Counted from the stretch's first letter, positions 11,879 to 24,015 are shown. The stretch is 64,000 nucleotides of DNA from Volvox africanus (GCA_030268105.1 BSDZ01000010.1:5005001-5069000), one strand, 5' to 3'. Notes: generated by a model not told the origin, from the letters alone. Numbers and translations are program-made.

Positions 11879-14800
11879 ATGCCATCATCCCGTAAGGCTC
11901 CTCAGTATCACGTGGACGACACCTCTCTGTTGCCGAAGCGGAGCCAGGCCGTGAACCCAGCCCAGGCAAACAGCGGTAGTACGGCACGGCCGCTAGTGCC
12001 GGCGCCGCTACTGAAGCCGCCGATGCCATCCATCACTCCAGCAGCAGCAGCCGGAGCAGTCGTGACACCAACAAAGGCGGGGATTGGTGCGCGGGAGGAA
12101 GAGGACGGGGAGCCATTCAGCGGCGGGTCACTGCCTCCGCTGCCGTATTCGTCTGGGGGGGGCATTCCGGAGGGCGCGCACGAGCCAGCGAGCGGCAGTA
12201 CGTCAACGGCAGTGCCGTGGATAAGCCTCCGTCGAGAGGTGTACGGCGAGTCGCAGCCTGCGCAGTTGTCCCAAGATACCCGGGGCTGTAGTGGCGGTGA
12301 CGACAATGATGCTATCATCGTTGAGGGCCATCGGGGAGTCACCTTTGCCGCTGCCACGGGAGTAAGCCTCGCTGCCGTTACGACACAAATGCAGGAGGCC
12401 GTTGCCGGGGGCAGAGGTGATGGAACCGTTGCTGCCGCCGCCGTAGAAATGGCAGAAACAGTGGCGCCGGAGGCCGCGGCGTTGATGACCATATCGACGC
12501 CGACGTCAGTGGCAGCGGTCGTCCGGGGTCGCAGATCCCGCCTCAAGCCACCTGCACAGTCTGCCACGCCTCGGCCTCCGCCTCCACCTCCACCGCCGCT
12601 ACCATCGCCATCGTCATCGCTGTTGCTGTCGCCATCACCTGCCGTGCTCCCCGGGAAGCCGTCCACATCACCTGTAGCTGAGGCTGCTAATCTCACGAGT
12701 GGCAGCGACGTGGCCGCAGTGACAGCACAGCCGCCGACGGCGAGTCGTCGAGCCGCCGTGAAGCGCACAAAGCCTTCTGCCGCTGCCGATGGAGCTGCCG
12801 CCAGCGGCGACATCGTACATGGCTGGGAGGCGCTAGGGGCACCGTTCTCGCACGAGCCCTTCCGTACTGACCTATGGTTGGGTCTACTGCCGCGGCGCCC
12901 ACCCTTACTGGAAAAGTTGGAGGCGGCTGCTGCGGCGGGCCGACTACCCACACCGCATGCGCTGCTGCTCGCTGTGCCGAGGGCCATTGTACAGCACCAT
13001 ACGGCGATCTCGGTGACGGAGCTTACGGCGGCGCTGGCGGTCAAGGACGCTATGCGGTCGCGGCTCGGCAGCTGGCGGGAGGTGCGCGATGAGCTGAGGG
13101 AGACTCCCGGGATGCCGGTGGCGCTGCGGGCGGAGTTCGGGTGGGTGGGTAGGTTGTTGAATGGTGGAGATTATTTAACCGTACATTTTGGCTCAGAAAG
13201 CTGCTACAGACAAAGTGAACACACACACACCCGAAGTAAGGAGGATAAAATTCGAAACTCGTCACCGCTCCTCCGCCCCGCCACAGTGGCAAAGATTTCA
13301 TCGGTTTCTGTTATCTTGATTCTTGAAGCCCTCCACCAATCAGTTTTGTGGGTTTGACCGAAGCTATGTGTCCCAAATGTTGACTCAGATGTCAGGTTCC
13401 TACGGCTGCCATGACAGCTCTGCCATCAGCTTCTTATCCCCAAATGTCTAGAGTCATGGGGCTCCACATGCCTCTCGCAGAGGGCCGCATTCCCGCACGT
13501 ACAGTATGGGAACCTGACGGTGCCGGCGACGCAAAACCCGACGTCGCGCGGGACTCCAACCGAAGCGCGTTTGGGTTTTGACCTCCCCTCCTTTGCACTC
13601 CAATATATCACGGTGTTTGATGGTCACGTGTTTTCAACAGGCTTGCTCCCTCCCTCAAAGCTCACACCCCTTCCCTCCGTCTTCAGTAACATTAAGATCA
13701 TGAAGTTGATGCCACGTGGATGGAGCATGACGGCGGAGCTGAAGCTGTTGCCGGGGCAGCTACTGCCGGGTGATTCAGAGGCAGAAGGAAGTGGCCAAGG
13801 CGGCATGAGCGGCGGCACCGGCTCCCGGAAGCAGCAGCAGCAGCAGCAGCAGCAGGTGCTGGCGAATCTGCAAGTTGAGGTGAGGGGAAGGGGGTTTCGG
13901 AGCCACATTTCATTCCCAAGTGCCACCCCCGTCGTGTGTCCATGCCAGGCGGGGGACGTGGCGCTATAATCCCGCGGCAACATACCGAGATTTGTGGCAG
14001 CCGTTTGTTTTTGTACGTGAATGGGATTGTGTGTATACGTGTGTGTGCAGGTGTTGCTGGTGGGAAAGGTGTGGGTTGTGGAGGGAGGGGAGGTGTGGGG
14101 GAGGGGATGTGCTTAAGCACGCACCGGGGTCGGGGTAGGCTTCTGGTCGTTGCCTTAGGAGCCTCGCGGTCTGCCTCAAGCCCCTCTTCCCTCCCTGGAT
14201 CTAGCCCCCAGCCCTATCCGCTCCGCAACAAAAGCGGCCCCTCCTTTGGAGCATGTCGGGCGTGATATCTGGGTCTCGCTGTAATCCAGTGGCCGCATCC
14301 ATCCGTTTATTTTCTGCCCCCGCTATCTTGGACGATGCCATCATCTGGTCATCATCCCGGTTCATAGGATATCCTAATCTTCAACAGCTTCTCTGCAACA
14401 GTGTTTAAGTTCCTTACGGTGTATTTGCATTTCTGTTATATCCCAAATTGCAGCCCTTCGATGCCCTTCCTCTCCCCCACCCGGCCACTGGGCCCCTCCA
14501 GGCGACGTGGTCCGATTTTGCGAACCCGCGGGCGGACAAGGCCATGCGGCAGCGGAGAGAGGCATACCTTGCCGGAGGCAGCGAGTGGGTGGTGCGGGGT
14601 ATTCTCCGGCCCAAACCCGCGGGGGGGGCACGGGTCGAGCTGGCCAATCCAGATGTGTTGCCCGCGGCCTCGTTCCAGCGATCTTGGGACCTGGTCACTG
14701 CGACGTACCGAGCCGCCACTCCGCTGCAGCCGGGGGAGGTGGCGGCGGCTGCCGGGGCGTTGTTGGACGCAATCGGGAATAGGAAGATAGGTGCGCACCC

Positions 14801-17800
14801 AAGGGGCGGGGGGCAGGGGCAGGTAGAGAAGGAGAAGAGGTGAAGGGAGTAGGGGTTGGGGCTGCGGCGGGGAGGGGCGGGGAGGGGCGGGGATAGCCGG
14901 GGAGGGGCGGGGAGGGGCAAATCTGGCGACGGGGTCACTGTGGGCTGCAGGGTGGGTTATGGTTTGATGAAAAGTTATGATGCGGGGAGGGGGGGAGGGG
15001 GGAAGTGTGTGTGTGCATTCATGACTGTATGATTTGCCGAATCACCCGCATCCCTCTGCACACTCCACAAACCCAAATCTGCACCCTGATCATCAGATCA
15101 TCAGATCCACATCCCAACCCCCGCTTCGGACCGCTTCCGCCCCTCCCAACCCACATCCTAATCCCGCAGTCCTCTCCGACCCGCTGCCCCCAGCCGCGCG
15201 CCGGGAGCTCAACGACCTCCTTACCACCGGGGGGCATTGTAGCATAATGGAACACAGACTCAGCAGCCATGGTTTGACCGAAGCCGGGTCAGGCGCTGGC
15301 TGCATCAATAGCAGCGCAAATAGCATTAACCTCAGCAGTCTTAATAAGGGAAGTAGCAGTGGTGTAGACATAAGGCCCAATGTCAAATCGACGTCCGGGT
15401 CTCCACCGTTGAGAACGTCATGGTCGTCATCGTCGTCGTCATGGCCGCCGGTGTCGACAGATCTACCGCACATCTCCGTACCAAGCCTAGTGGAGTCGTA
15501 CGAGATCCTGCACCGCCCTCGCCTGGAGCATCTACAGCCGTGCAGAGTAATTGCGGTCTCTTCGGCTGACCTGGCAGCGCCACAACATCCAGTTTCAACG
15601 ACTGAGGCTGTTGAGGCAGCGACCGCAGCTAACGAAAGCCCACTTTGGCGGGCACCTCGGGCGCGCGAAGGGGGAAGTGACCCACGGGACAACGTGACGG
15701 GCGGGGAGGCGGCAACTTCTCCCATCCCTCAGACCGCCTTTCAGGTTGCTGGTCGAGTAGTGGCCTTTCACGAGCTCTTCTTCTCGCAGCTCCAGATGCA
15801 GCAGCTGAGGCGTTCTGTGAGGTGCGTGTATGTGTATGTGTATGTGTGTGTGTTTGTGTGTGTGTGTGTGTATGTGTGTGTGTGTGTACGTGTGCGTGTG
15901 TGTGTATGTGTACTTGTGTATGTGCCAAGTCGCGGGGAGTTGGGGCTGGGCTTTGTTGCGGTTGGGGGACTTTTTCTCGGTCTGGTCGGGCTGAGGCGCC
16001 TGCTGGGGAGGGAGGTTCACAGGTTAGGGAAGGGAGGTTCGGTTTCTGCAGCACGGTCTGAGCAGTGAGAGGCACATATCTGGGTCAGTGAGATCGGTAC
16101 CCGTGGGTCAATGGCGTGGTTTTCGTTCTCCTTAATATCATGTACTCAGGGGCTCATCTGTCCATCTGTCTTATCTGTTGGTGTAACAAACCGAAATAGA
16201 CTGTGCCTGATTCGGGTTCGTTGGTGGTGGCGATGAGGCCGCCGTACGGCAAGTCGATTGGCATTTGTCAGATGTCGGGTATCATTAAGGACTTTGGGTA
16301 AGGCCCTTTCGAAAGAGGCGGCGCCCGTGACCCGTGGGACTGTTGTTGATCCGTCGCAAACAACCCTGCCTTACTCACGCATACCTACCCGCTTAATCCT
16401 CGGCCGACGAGGGGTGGGGGTGATCTTCAGCTACTTCTAATCCCATACGGCCTCCTCCGCCTCCAGTGCTGAAAGAGGCACTCTCCACGCCGTCCCGAGA
16501 CATCGAAGGCACCGAAAGCACTCTCCGCAGACCCCGATAGCCGTCCGGCCTAGCCATGTATGAAGAGGAATACAAGTTACTGTCAGGAAGGAAAGCGCCC
16601 CGCCCTCACCCTCGCGGTATTACTTCTTTCTTCCTTCTCATTCTCCTATGCACACCTGGGTGTATCGCTCACATCTCAACAGTTACATGAGAACAAACAT
16701 CTGGCCGAATGTGTCGTGTTTATGTGTGCGTATTTTTGCGCGCTAGTGTTTTCACTCGTTGCTCGACAACCTCGTCATCAGCTCTTGGGTCACTGAACAT
16801 CGGGTTGTGACTTCTTGCCTCATCGGGGAGGATCTATCGGTCTCTATGTCTTACCGCCTTGCATATTGCTGCACACTCACGTACACACTCACGTACCTAC
16901 ACGCAATTGCCCACCCTTAGGGGGCCTAACTGGGCACCAGTGTCGGCGGATGCCCTGATGGAGGAGGCAGTTGCCTCATTAGGCTTCCGGCTGACAGGGG
17001 CGCAGCAGCGGGCGGTGTCAGAGGTGCTGGCGGATATGCGGCCAGATCGAACCAGCACCATGTACCGGTAGGCGAAGGGGAGGGGGCCGGTGCTTTGTGT
17101 CTAAGCTGTTTCGGAAAGGTGTCGCGTCCTTGTCACCAAGTCTATCGTGGTTTGCTTACCCAGACTTTGCTTACCCGATCCCTTACCGTTTTGGCGGGGT
17201 CCTGCTCCCAAACCGCAGTCTGCTCCAGGGCGATGTGGGCAGTGGCAAGACCGCGGTGGCCTTCCTAGCCATGCTGGCCGCAGCCTCCGCGGGGCTGCAG
17301 GCCCTGCTGGTGGTCCCGACCACTGTGCTGGCGCAGCAGCACCACCGCAGTCTGTTGGACCTCATGAGGCGGGTGCCGCTCTCCGTAAGGCGGAGGTGGG
17401 GGCTGGAGGGCGAGCCGCTGCTGCTCACGGGCGAGGCCAAGGTGTGTGGCGGCGGCGGGGGAGAGCGTAGTTAACAATCTGTATGTACGTGTGTGCACAT
17501 GCTGCAGAAATGAGAGCGAGCAGACAAAGCCTCCGTGAGCGTTATGTTGAGAATGACACAAGTGGTATTTGCGCCATTGATTGTTCTATCGGAAACGCGC
17601 GCATGGGTCCGGGAGGGGGCCGCCACATATCTGTACCTGCCTTGGCAATTTTTTACATTAGCACTTCTCAAGTTTGTGCTTCTTTCAATAGCGGCTCGAA
17701 ACCGGTCTCGTCCATTCGCCCTCCCCTCCGCCGGGCTCAGGCCAGGGAGAAGAGAGACGCCTCGCAGGGGCTGGAGGGCGGCTCCATCCGGCTGGCAGTC

Positions 17801-20265
17801 GGCACTCACGGGCTGCTGAACGTCACTGCGTTCCGGTCGCTGGGGTTGTTGGTGCTGGATGAGTCACACAAGTGGGTCCGGTTGTGGGGTCGGGAATGTG
17901 GTGGTGGGCCGCCCTCATGTGTGTTGATGCGAATCGAGGGAGCGAGGGGGACTTTCCCCGCGTCCACGTCCACCAGCCCTCGCTTGTACCCGCCTCCCTC
18001 ACAGGGAGGGAGAGGGATAGGCGAAGTGAGTGACTTTCTTTCGCCTCATCCCATAAGTCAACATGTTGACGTCTGGTCCCATCGCTGCCACCGCCGCGCT
18101 GCTTTACCAGGTTTGGAGTAGCTCAGATGGAGCGACTGAGCCACTTGATTGAATCACGGCCACCTCATCTGCTCAATATGTCAGCAACCCCCATACCCCG
18201 CACCCTCGCGGCGGCGATGTATGGCCATATGGACGTCTCCAGACTGGATGAGATGCCACCTGGCCGAACACCTGTGATCACCAAGCTCGTCCAGGATGAC
18301 ACAGACATCCCATACCAAGATACGGATGCAGTAGGGGAGATGGAGGCAATGTGGGAGGAGGTGCTGCGGGAGGTAACGACCGGTGAGGTACTTAGGGTGT
18401 GTGTGTGACAGCGGAGTGAACTGTTGAAATTGGAGGTAAGGGGGATGAGTTGTTGCGACCTGCACAATGATATTTCTTGAGCGCACATGCATTTGCCTAT
18501 CTGTTTTCTGTCTGTCTGTCTGCCTGCCTGTCTGTCTGTGTCCGTGTCTGTGTCTCTCTGTCTGTGTCTCTCTGTCTGTGTCTCTCTGTCTGTCTCTCTG
18601 TCTGTCTGTCAAGTTTTCCCCTGTGTTTCGTTGATAGGTGCTTGTTCGCCCAAACGTAAGATGCTAAATTACGATCAGTATATGCGTCATGCAGGGGACA
18701 CGCCGGGCCGGGCGTTTGTGGTGTATCCCCTCCGGGAGGCCAGCACCGCTGCAGCTGCAGCTGAGGAGCTAAAGAACGCTGCCGACCAGGCGGCTGTGCT
18801 GGCAGCCCGCTTTGAGCCCCAGGGAGTGAGCACCCGGCTTCTGCACGGGAAGATGAAGGCGGAGGAGAAGGCCGCGGCGCTGGAGGTGAGAACGGACAGG
18901 GCAGGACGAGGTGCGCACGGAAGCTATGGTGACAGGGGCCCATACAAGGATCCCTGAAAGCAGTCACCTTTGTCTGCGCGCTTCTAAACCGAAGCGGCCT
19001 CCCAAGAATGTGTACAGGAGATTGCAAGTCCACGAAAGTAAACATGCCGGAGGTAAAATGCTCCGGCCTGATGTGCAGGCAGATGGTGCTGTGAAAACAG
19101 GTTCACTGCGGGGAGCTGTGCCTGTACGCGTGGAGAGGACCGGATTCTCCTCATGAGATGCGCAACCGCTGCTGGCAGGTCCAACCACCTGCCTCACCAC
19201 CCCGTCAATCCCACAGCCACCTCTGCTTCCACACCACCGATGCTATCATCTCATCTCATTAGATCCACAGCGCAACCGGCCTCTCCCTTAGACGTCTCCT
19301 TGGATTGCTTTGTGTTCCGCCGGCCCCCTCCCCCTGTAACCTAAAGGAGTTCCGCAGCGGCAAGGTCAGGGTCCTTGTAAGCACCACTGTGGTGGAGGTG
19401 GGGGTGGACGTGCCCGAGGCGACAGTGATGGTGGTGGAGCACGCAGAGCGATTCGGTCTGGCTCAGCTGCACCAGCTGCGGGGCCGAGTGGGCCGGGGCG
19501 GGCGGGGAGGCCGCTGCTTCCTGTGCGTGCCGTTCGGGGACCGCGCCTCACGGGAGCGACTTGGCATCATGGAAACCACCTCTGACGGTACGGAGGGGGA
19601 TGGAGGACGGATGGATGGGTCATGATGTGTGATTCGGCTGTAGGATTGAGCCGAATTCTCGATTTACGAACCTTGAGGACGAAAACGAGGAGGATGTGTG
19701 TACATGCAAAGGCAAGCAAAGCAAGAAGCAAGATGAGATCGCTCCAGGAAACATGTATTAAAGTGCAGGATTGGTACAAAGTTTACCAAATAAAGTCAAA
19801 ATCGTGCACTTGCCATATCGTCCCATTTACAATCACTGCACTGACGTCTATTCGTGTCTCTTAATACACTTCCTGACGGCCACCTTGTCTCATTTCCTCA
19901 CATCGCCAGCTCCTCTCAATCCACCCTTAGGTTTCCTGGTGGCCGAGTGGGACTTGGAGCAACGTGGCGTGGGCCATCTATTTGGATCCGGAACTAGGCA
20001 GCACGGCCGCATTGATGTGTCTGGGGTGACAGCTGCGGTGATTGAAGAGTCTGGGGTGCCAGCTGCAGGGATGGAGCTTGTAGAGGCGGCCAGAAGGGCT
20101 GCGGTGGTGGTTGCGAGGGAATGGGAGATGGATGCAAAACGTCGGAGGCCGACAATCCAGGTAGAAGAGGACAGGGAAGAGGCATCGTGGTGTAAGGTCA
20201 CACTGGCTGCGATGGCGGTGTTCCGGTCACGGGATGTGACCGCTGCAGAAGCTTTGATGGTGTGA
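11879..20265 (+). CDS. recG-like: RecG-type ATP-dependent DNA helicase, multi-exon
   Basis: RecG drives branch migration and fork regression; in plants RECG1 acts in mitochondria and chloroplasts to limit ectopic recombination. Exons seen: 11879-13140, one or more to 13879, 14454-14790, 15170-15821, 16921-17067, 17219-17441, 17741-17871, 18111-18382, 18638-18885, 19347-19587, 19931-20265; phases agree from 14454 onward. Motifs in order: [22 protein letters not shown] (Walker A), [11 protein letters not shown] (Ia), [18 protein letters not shown] (motif II, DESH rather than the usual DEQH), [16 protein letters not shown] (III), [22 protein letters not shown] (IV), [17 protein letters not shown] (V), [10 protein letters not shown] (VI), then [17 protein letters not shown]. 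The first exon is a 420-residue low-complexity region followed by a RecG-like N-terminal segment. Exons between 13141 and 13690 are unresolved and the start could lie upstream. The spacing of motifs V-VI is that of RecG rather than Mfd or PriA. Confidence 0.92.
14311..14456 (-). repeat. Dispersed repeat family A, copy 3, spanning a RecG splice acceptor
   Basis: The reverse complement matches copy 1 (2402-2470) and the left part of copy 2 (7292-7375). Its edge includes ATTGCAGCCCTT, which contains the AG acceptor used by the RecG exon beginning at 14454. The same TTGCAGCCCTT-type string is present in copy 1, so the acceptor may have been supplied by the repeat. Confidence 0.7.
14856..14925 (+). 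repeat. GGGGCGGGGAG repeat, G-quadruplex-prone
   Basis: Repeated runs of four G separated by one to three bases on the plus strand within a RecG intron. Such runs can fold into G-quadruplexes in DNA or pre-mRNA (established property of the motif); no function is visible here. Confidence 0.75.
15822..15925. repeat. (GT)n microsatellite in RecG intron
   Basis: GTGTGT/GTATGT tract beginning directly at the donor of the RecG exon ending at 15821. Confidence 0.9.
18508..18612. repeat. TCTG/TGTC microsatellite in RecG intron
   Basis: Imperfect TCTG tetranucleotide and TGTCTC tract ahead of the acceptor at 18637; non-coding. Confidence 0.85.
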
Positions 20266-20979
20266 AGGGTATCTGCAATAGGTGGTTTCACTCATTAACG
20301 TATCGTCTGGGTGAAAGTGCAATAATGGATGAGCTTGCGACTCAAGTGATGTATTGACGCTTGGTAAGTATTACAGAAGTCCCATGCATGTTGTGTATTT
20401 TGGGTCCAAGCAGTTGCCTCTGTTAAGTCAGCAAAGCGCCCGGCCCCTCCCAGGGCCATATTACTCGATCTGATATTCTTTCGTATATGAGTGTTACTCA
20501 CTCTCAACAGCCCCTGTATCAGGTCTAGTCAAATATGTCAATTTCCCTTCCCAGCCCGTGAGCCATCAGAGGAAAACCCCTTAACTGCCAGAGGGTGGAT
20601 GGAGGGTGATTCACCTCCACCTAAGAACTATGCTCCCTCAGCCTTGGATTGCATTTCATGCTGCACGGCTGTGGTGTTAGTCCCCGCTTACCATAGGGGA
20701 TCACGAGTGCTGCAGACTGCAACTTGGTACCAGCAGCCACGGGTATTGAATTGATGTACGCAATTACATATAAGCACGCAATTACATTCCCTCGTTTCAC
20801 CCTTTTGATCTCACGCCCGGCGCACTATGGATATTTAATTCATGTACGCACACACAGAGGTACACACACACACGTACACACACACAGGTCATTCCCACGT
20901 TTCACCCATTCCATCTCCTGCCTGGCGCTTCCCGGTACAGCACATTATTAATATATTCAAATCTTTGTACGCATGTACA
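20266..20979. other. RecG 3' flank, no gene seen
   Basis: Sequence after the RecG stop codon holds no convincing frame. The right part belongs to the degenerate tandem repeat described separately. Confidence 0.5.
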
Positions 20980-20984
20980 AATGC

Positions 20985-21391
20985 TGTAACAGAGGGAGCG
21001 CCTAGCTGTTAGGTATAGCTATATTGGCGAGCTCCGAGTCATTGTGCCGTAGGGCACGTAGTGCAAGGATGACTCCTTGCTATTTACATTATAGTAGTAA
21101 TTACAAAGGAAGAAGAAGAAGTGTCTGTCTCAACTATCCAGGCGCCTTAAATAGCGCTGTCTGGTACAAAAGGGGGCCTTACATCTATTCAAAACTGGCG
21201 CGCATTCTACAACTGACACTGTTGTACGAATGCTTGCATGCAAGTGGTCCCATGCGACTTGTCCAAGTTCTATGCATTAGATCTGTTGTGACTAATCTAT
21301 TATTACGCAATTAAGTTATTGTCATAAAAGCCAAATTACGACAAGTCAGTTTCACTCTTTCTGGCGCTTCTGCGCCATTCACCCTGTTACA
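20985..21391 (-). repeat. 3' LTR of the retrotransposon
   Basis: 407-bp direct repeat of 23609-24015. Because the element reads on the minus strand this is its 3' LTR. The termini TGTAACAG and CTGTTACA form a short inverted repeat. Confidence 0.95.
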
Positions 21392-21959
21392 CCATCCCCC
21401 CTCCGCGAAGGGTTGTGTCCCCGCAAAACTCTAACTCCAGCGAACTCCACGAAGTGGTAGGTAACAGGCGTGTTGAAATGACCAAAGGTTTAGCTTCGTT
21501 TACGAAAACTGCTGCTGATGTGACCGACGGGTTAGCAGGCTCCCAGTTGGGGTGCTTGGCTAGTAGCTGTAGCGGGGTGGTGGGCTCATAGCCCAGGACT
21601 AGCTTGAACGGGGTGAAAACCGTCGAAGCTTGGACGCTCGAATTGTAGGCGAACTCGAGTTGGGGCAGGAGGTCACACCAGTTCTTGTGGTTGGCATCCA
21701 CGTAGTGGCGGAGCATCTCCTCTAGGGTGCGATTGGCTCGCTCTGTCTGACCGTCCGTCTGCGGGTGGTGTGCAGTGGACATGTCGAGGCTTGTGCCAGA
21801 CAGCTTGAACAAGGTTTGCCAGAAGGTGCCTGTGAACTTGGGGTCACGGTCGGAGACAATGCTCTCCGGCTGACCGTAGAACAGGAACACCCAGTCGTAA
21901 GCGACCTCTGCTAGGCGCTCGGCTGTGATGTTCGTGTTGACAGGGATGAAGCGCATCAT
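21387..21959 (-). pseudogene. Integrase core fragment
   Basis: Gypsy-type integrase catalytic region: SDRDPKFTGTFWQTLF with the second aspartate, STAHHPQTDGQTERANRTLE with the catalytic glutamate, and LEFAYNSSVQASTVFTPF downstream. The part with the first catalytic aspartate and the zinc-binding region is disrupted by frameshifts near 21960-22200. The frame runs into the 3' LTR boundary. Confidence 0.9.
21392..21412 (-). other. Polypurine tract of the retrotransposon
   Basis: On the minus strand the bases abutting the 3' LTR read GGAGGGGGGATGG, the expected purine-rich primer for plus-strand DNA synthesis. This confirms the orientation of the element. Confidence 0.8.
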
Positions 21960-22007
21960 CTTGGAAAGCCGGCATACAAAGACGGCGATGGCGTCGTCGC
22001 CACGGTG

Positions 22008-22910
22008 CTATTTTGGCAGGTCCGGGATTAGATCCAGGGAAATGGACTGCCAGGGCCGCTCGGGAATGGGCAGTGGTTGAGATTTGCCCAGGGGCGGCCA
22101 TGCCTGTGTTTGCACCGTTGGCGTGAGGGGCAGGTGGTGGTGTAGGTATCCACCGATGTACAGGCGAGCCCGTAGGCCACCACGCGGCTCGTAGTACAGC
22201 AGGCTCTTGTATAGCTTGAACGGGGGGACCTCTTTGGAGTTCTTGATGGCTTGCTCCTTGAGGCGAGTGTAGATCTCATCCTGTGGACCATCTCTGCGGA
22301 TGGTGGTGGCCAGGTCGATGGCAGCCTTGGCCACGGAGACCGTCATGGTGTGGACCCGCAGGTCCGGTCGTCGGCTGATTGCATCAGCCACGACGTTGGT
22401 CTTGCCCGGCTTGTGCTCGATGACGTAGTTGAATTCTTCGAGCTCCGCAAGCCAGCGCACTTGGCGCCGGTTTAACCGGGGTTGCGTTTTGGACGCCGAG
22501 ACTGGCAAGTTATCGGTCCAGATGGTCACCGGTTGAGGTCCCTTGAGGTGGTGCCACCAGACACGAAGGCAGTGGACAACCGCGAGCATCTCGCGGTCAT
22601 GTGCAGGGTAGTTGCGCTCCGCCGGGGTGAGTTTCCGGCTCTCATACGCAATCACTCACTCGACACCGTCTTGGACTTGGGACAGAACTCCACCTGTGGC
22701 GTAGTCTCAGGCGTCGGTGGTGAGCATGAAGGGCGCATTGGGATCTGGGGGTGCCATGACAGGGGCCGAGGTTAGGGTGTCCTTAAGCACTTGGAAAGCT
22801 TTTTCACAGGACTTGTCCCACTTGGTGATGGCCCGTTTGGGCGTGGCTTGGGCCACAGCTCGGTCCGGAAAAGCGCCGTCCGCCGTCCTGAATGGGCGGA
22901 GTTGCCTCAC
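22008..22910 (-). pseudogene. RNase H and C-terminal reverse transcriptase remnant
   Basis: 22910-22707 reads FQVLKDTLTSAPVMAPPDP and ends FMLTTDA, the RT/RNase H junction. After two in-frame stops the frame from 22655 continues with ESRKLTPAERNYPAHDREML, TIWTDN and HKPGKTNVVADAISRRPD, typical of gypsy RNase H and its tether. The RT palm with its YxDD motif is missing, removed by an internal deletion close to 22910-23040. Confidence 0.88.
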
Positions 22911-23039
22911 GTTTACGACCGACGCCGGAAGCTTCAGCCTCTGGGTAGGCCTCTGGGTTCACGACTTGTGCGGAAGCGTGATGCACGACTTGTGGTGCTG
23001 TAACCGCAGCTGCACTGGTGACTGGGGCTTGCAGCTGGG

Positions 23040-23576
23040 CTAACAGCGAGGGGAGGTGGCCTCCAGCTTCTGTTGGATCAGGCGCTCCACGAAGGCGCCG
23101 ATGTGGTCGATGAGGAAGGCAGTGGGGAGCGAGGTGGAGCTGGCCGCCGATGGTGTGGCTGCGGCGTGGGCCACACTGTGGTCTGCCTGCGCGAGCTCAT
23201 GACGCAGCTGCTCGACTTCAATGTTGGAGTGCGGCGATCCTGGCAGCACTCTCGCGCTGGGGCGGTCCGCTAGCAGGACTGACGCGTGAGTGCAAGCGGG
23301 ACCGGGACCGGGACAAATGGGATAACATAGCTCTTGTCTGGACTTACGGATGGGCGGCCGAGTCCTGGTCCACGAGTGTTGGGACTGAGTAGACGCCGTA
23401 GGGAGGGTGGGTGGGAAAAAAAATAAATTCCTCCAGGCGACTTGATAGGCGACGAAGGCTTGGTCCAGCGGGTGCGGGATGTCGCACGCACAAATGCTGA
23501 AGTCAACCCGCAGGCGCGGGTTGTGTTGGCTTGGGAGGGCGTCTTGGGGCTCGAGCGACTTGGGAAGCTCGAACAA
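23040..23576 (-). pseudogene. Gag-like fragment of the retrotransposon
   Basis: 178-residue open frame next to the 5' LTR in element orientation. It has no recognisable zinc knuckle, but its position and composition fit the N-terminal part of gag. The frame stops where the internal deletion begins. Confidence 0.55.
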
Positions 23577-23608
23577 AAAGGTCTCGGATCTTCAAGGTCT
23601 CGATCCAG

Positions 23609-24015
23609 TGTAACAGAGGGAGCGCCTAGCTGTTAGGTATAGCTATATTGGCGAGCTCCGAGTCATTGTGCCGTAGGGCACGTAGTGCAAGGATGACTCC
23701 TTGCTATTTACATTATAGTAGTAATTACAAAGAAAGAAGAAGAAGTGTCTGTCTCAACTATCCAGGCGCCTTAAATAGCGCTGCCTGGTACAAAAGGGGG
23801 CCTTACATCTATTCAAAACTGGCGCGCATTCTACAACTGACACTGTTGTACGAATGCTTGCATGCAAGTGGTCCCATGCGACTTGTCCAAGTTCTATGCA
23901 TTAGATCTGTTGTGACTAATCTATTATCACGCAATTAAGTTATTGTCATAAAAGCCAAATTACGACAAGTCAGTTTCGCAATTTCTGGCGCTTCTGCGCC
24001 ATCCGCCCTGTTACA
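23609..24015 (-). repeat. 5' LTR of the retrotransposon
   Basis: Direct copy of 20985-21391. In element orientation the base after the LTR is followed by TGGATCGAGACC, a candidate primer-binding site beginning with TGG as expected for pairing with a tRNA CCA end; the tRNA was not identified. Confidence 0.95.

Larger units (their letters stand above)
20985..24015 (-). mobile_element. Ty3/gypsy LTR retrotransposon, internally deleted
   Basis: Two direct LTRs of 407 bp (20985-21391 and 23609-24015), each bounded by TGTAACAG...CTGTTACA, are flanked by a 5-bp target duplication AATGC at 20980-20984 and 24016-24020. The internal region is only 2.2 kb and reads on the minus strand in the order gag-like, RNase H, integrase. 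By eye the LTRs differ at about eight positions (about 98% identity), suggesting fairly recent insertion. Protease and most of the reverse transcriptase are absent, and the remaining frames carry stops and shifts, so it cannot be autonomous. Confidence 0.95.

Noticed and set aside
11908..13044. 378-residue minus-strand frame opposite the RecG first exon
   Set aside because: Antisense shadow of GC-rich coding sequence; no motif, whereas the plus frame joins the RecG gene.
20985..21391. RecG polyadenylation signal supplied by the LTR end TGTAAC
   Set aside because: TGTAA is the usual algal signal and lies at the LTR edge, but it is about 720 bp past the stop codon and there is no transcript evidence.
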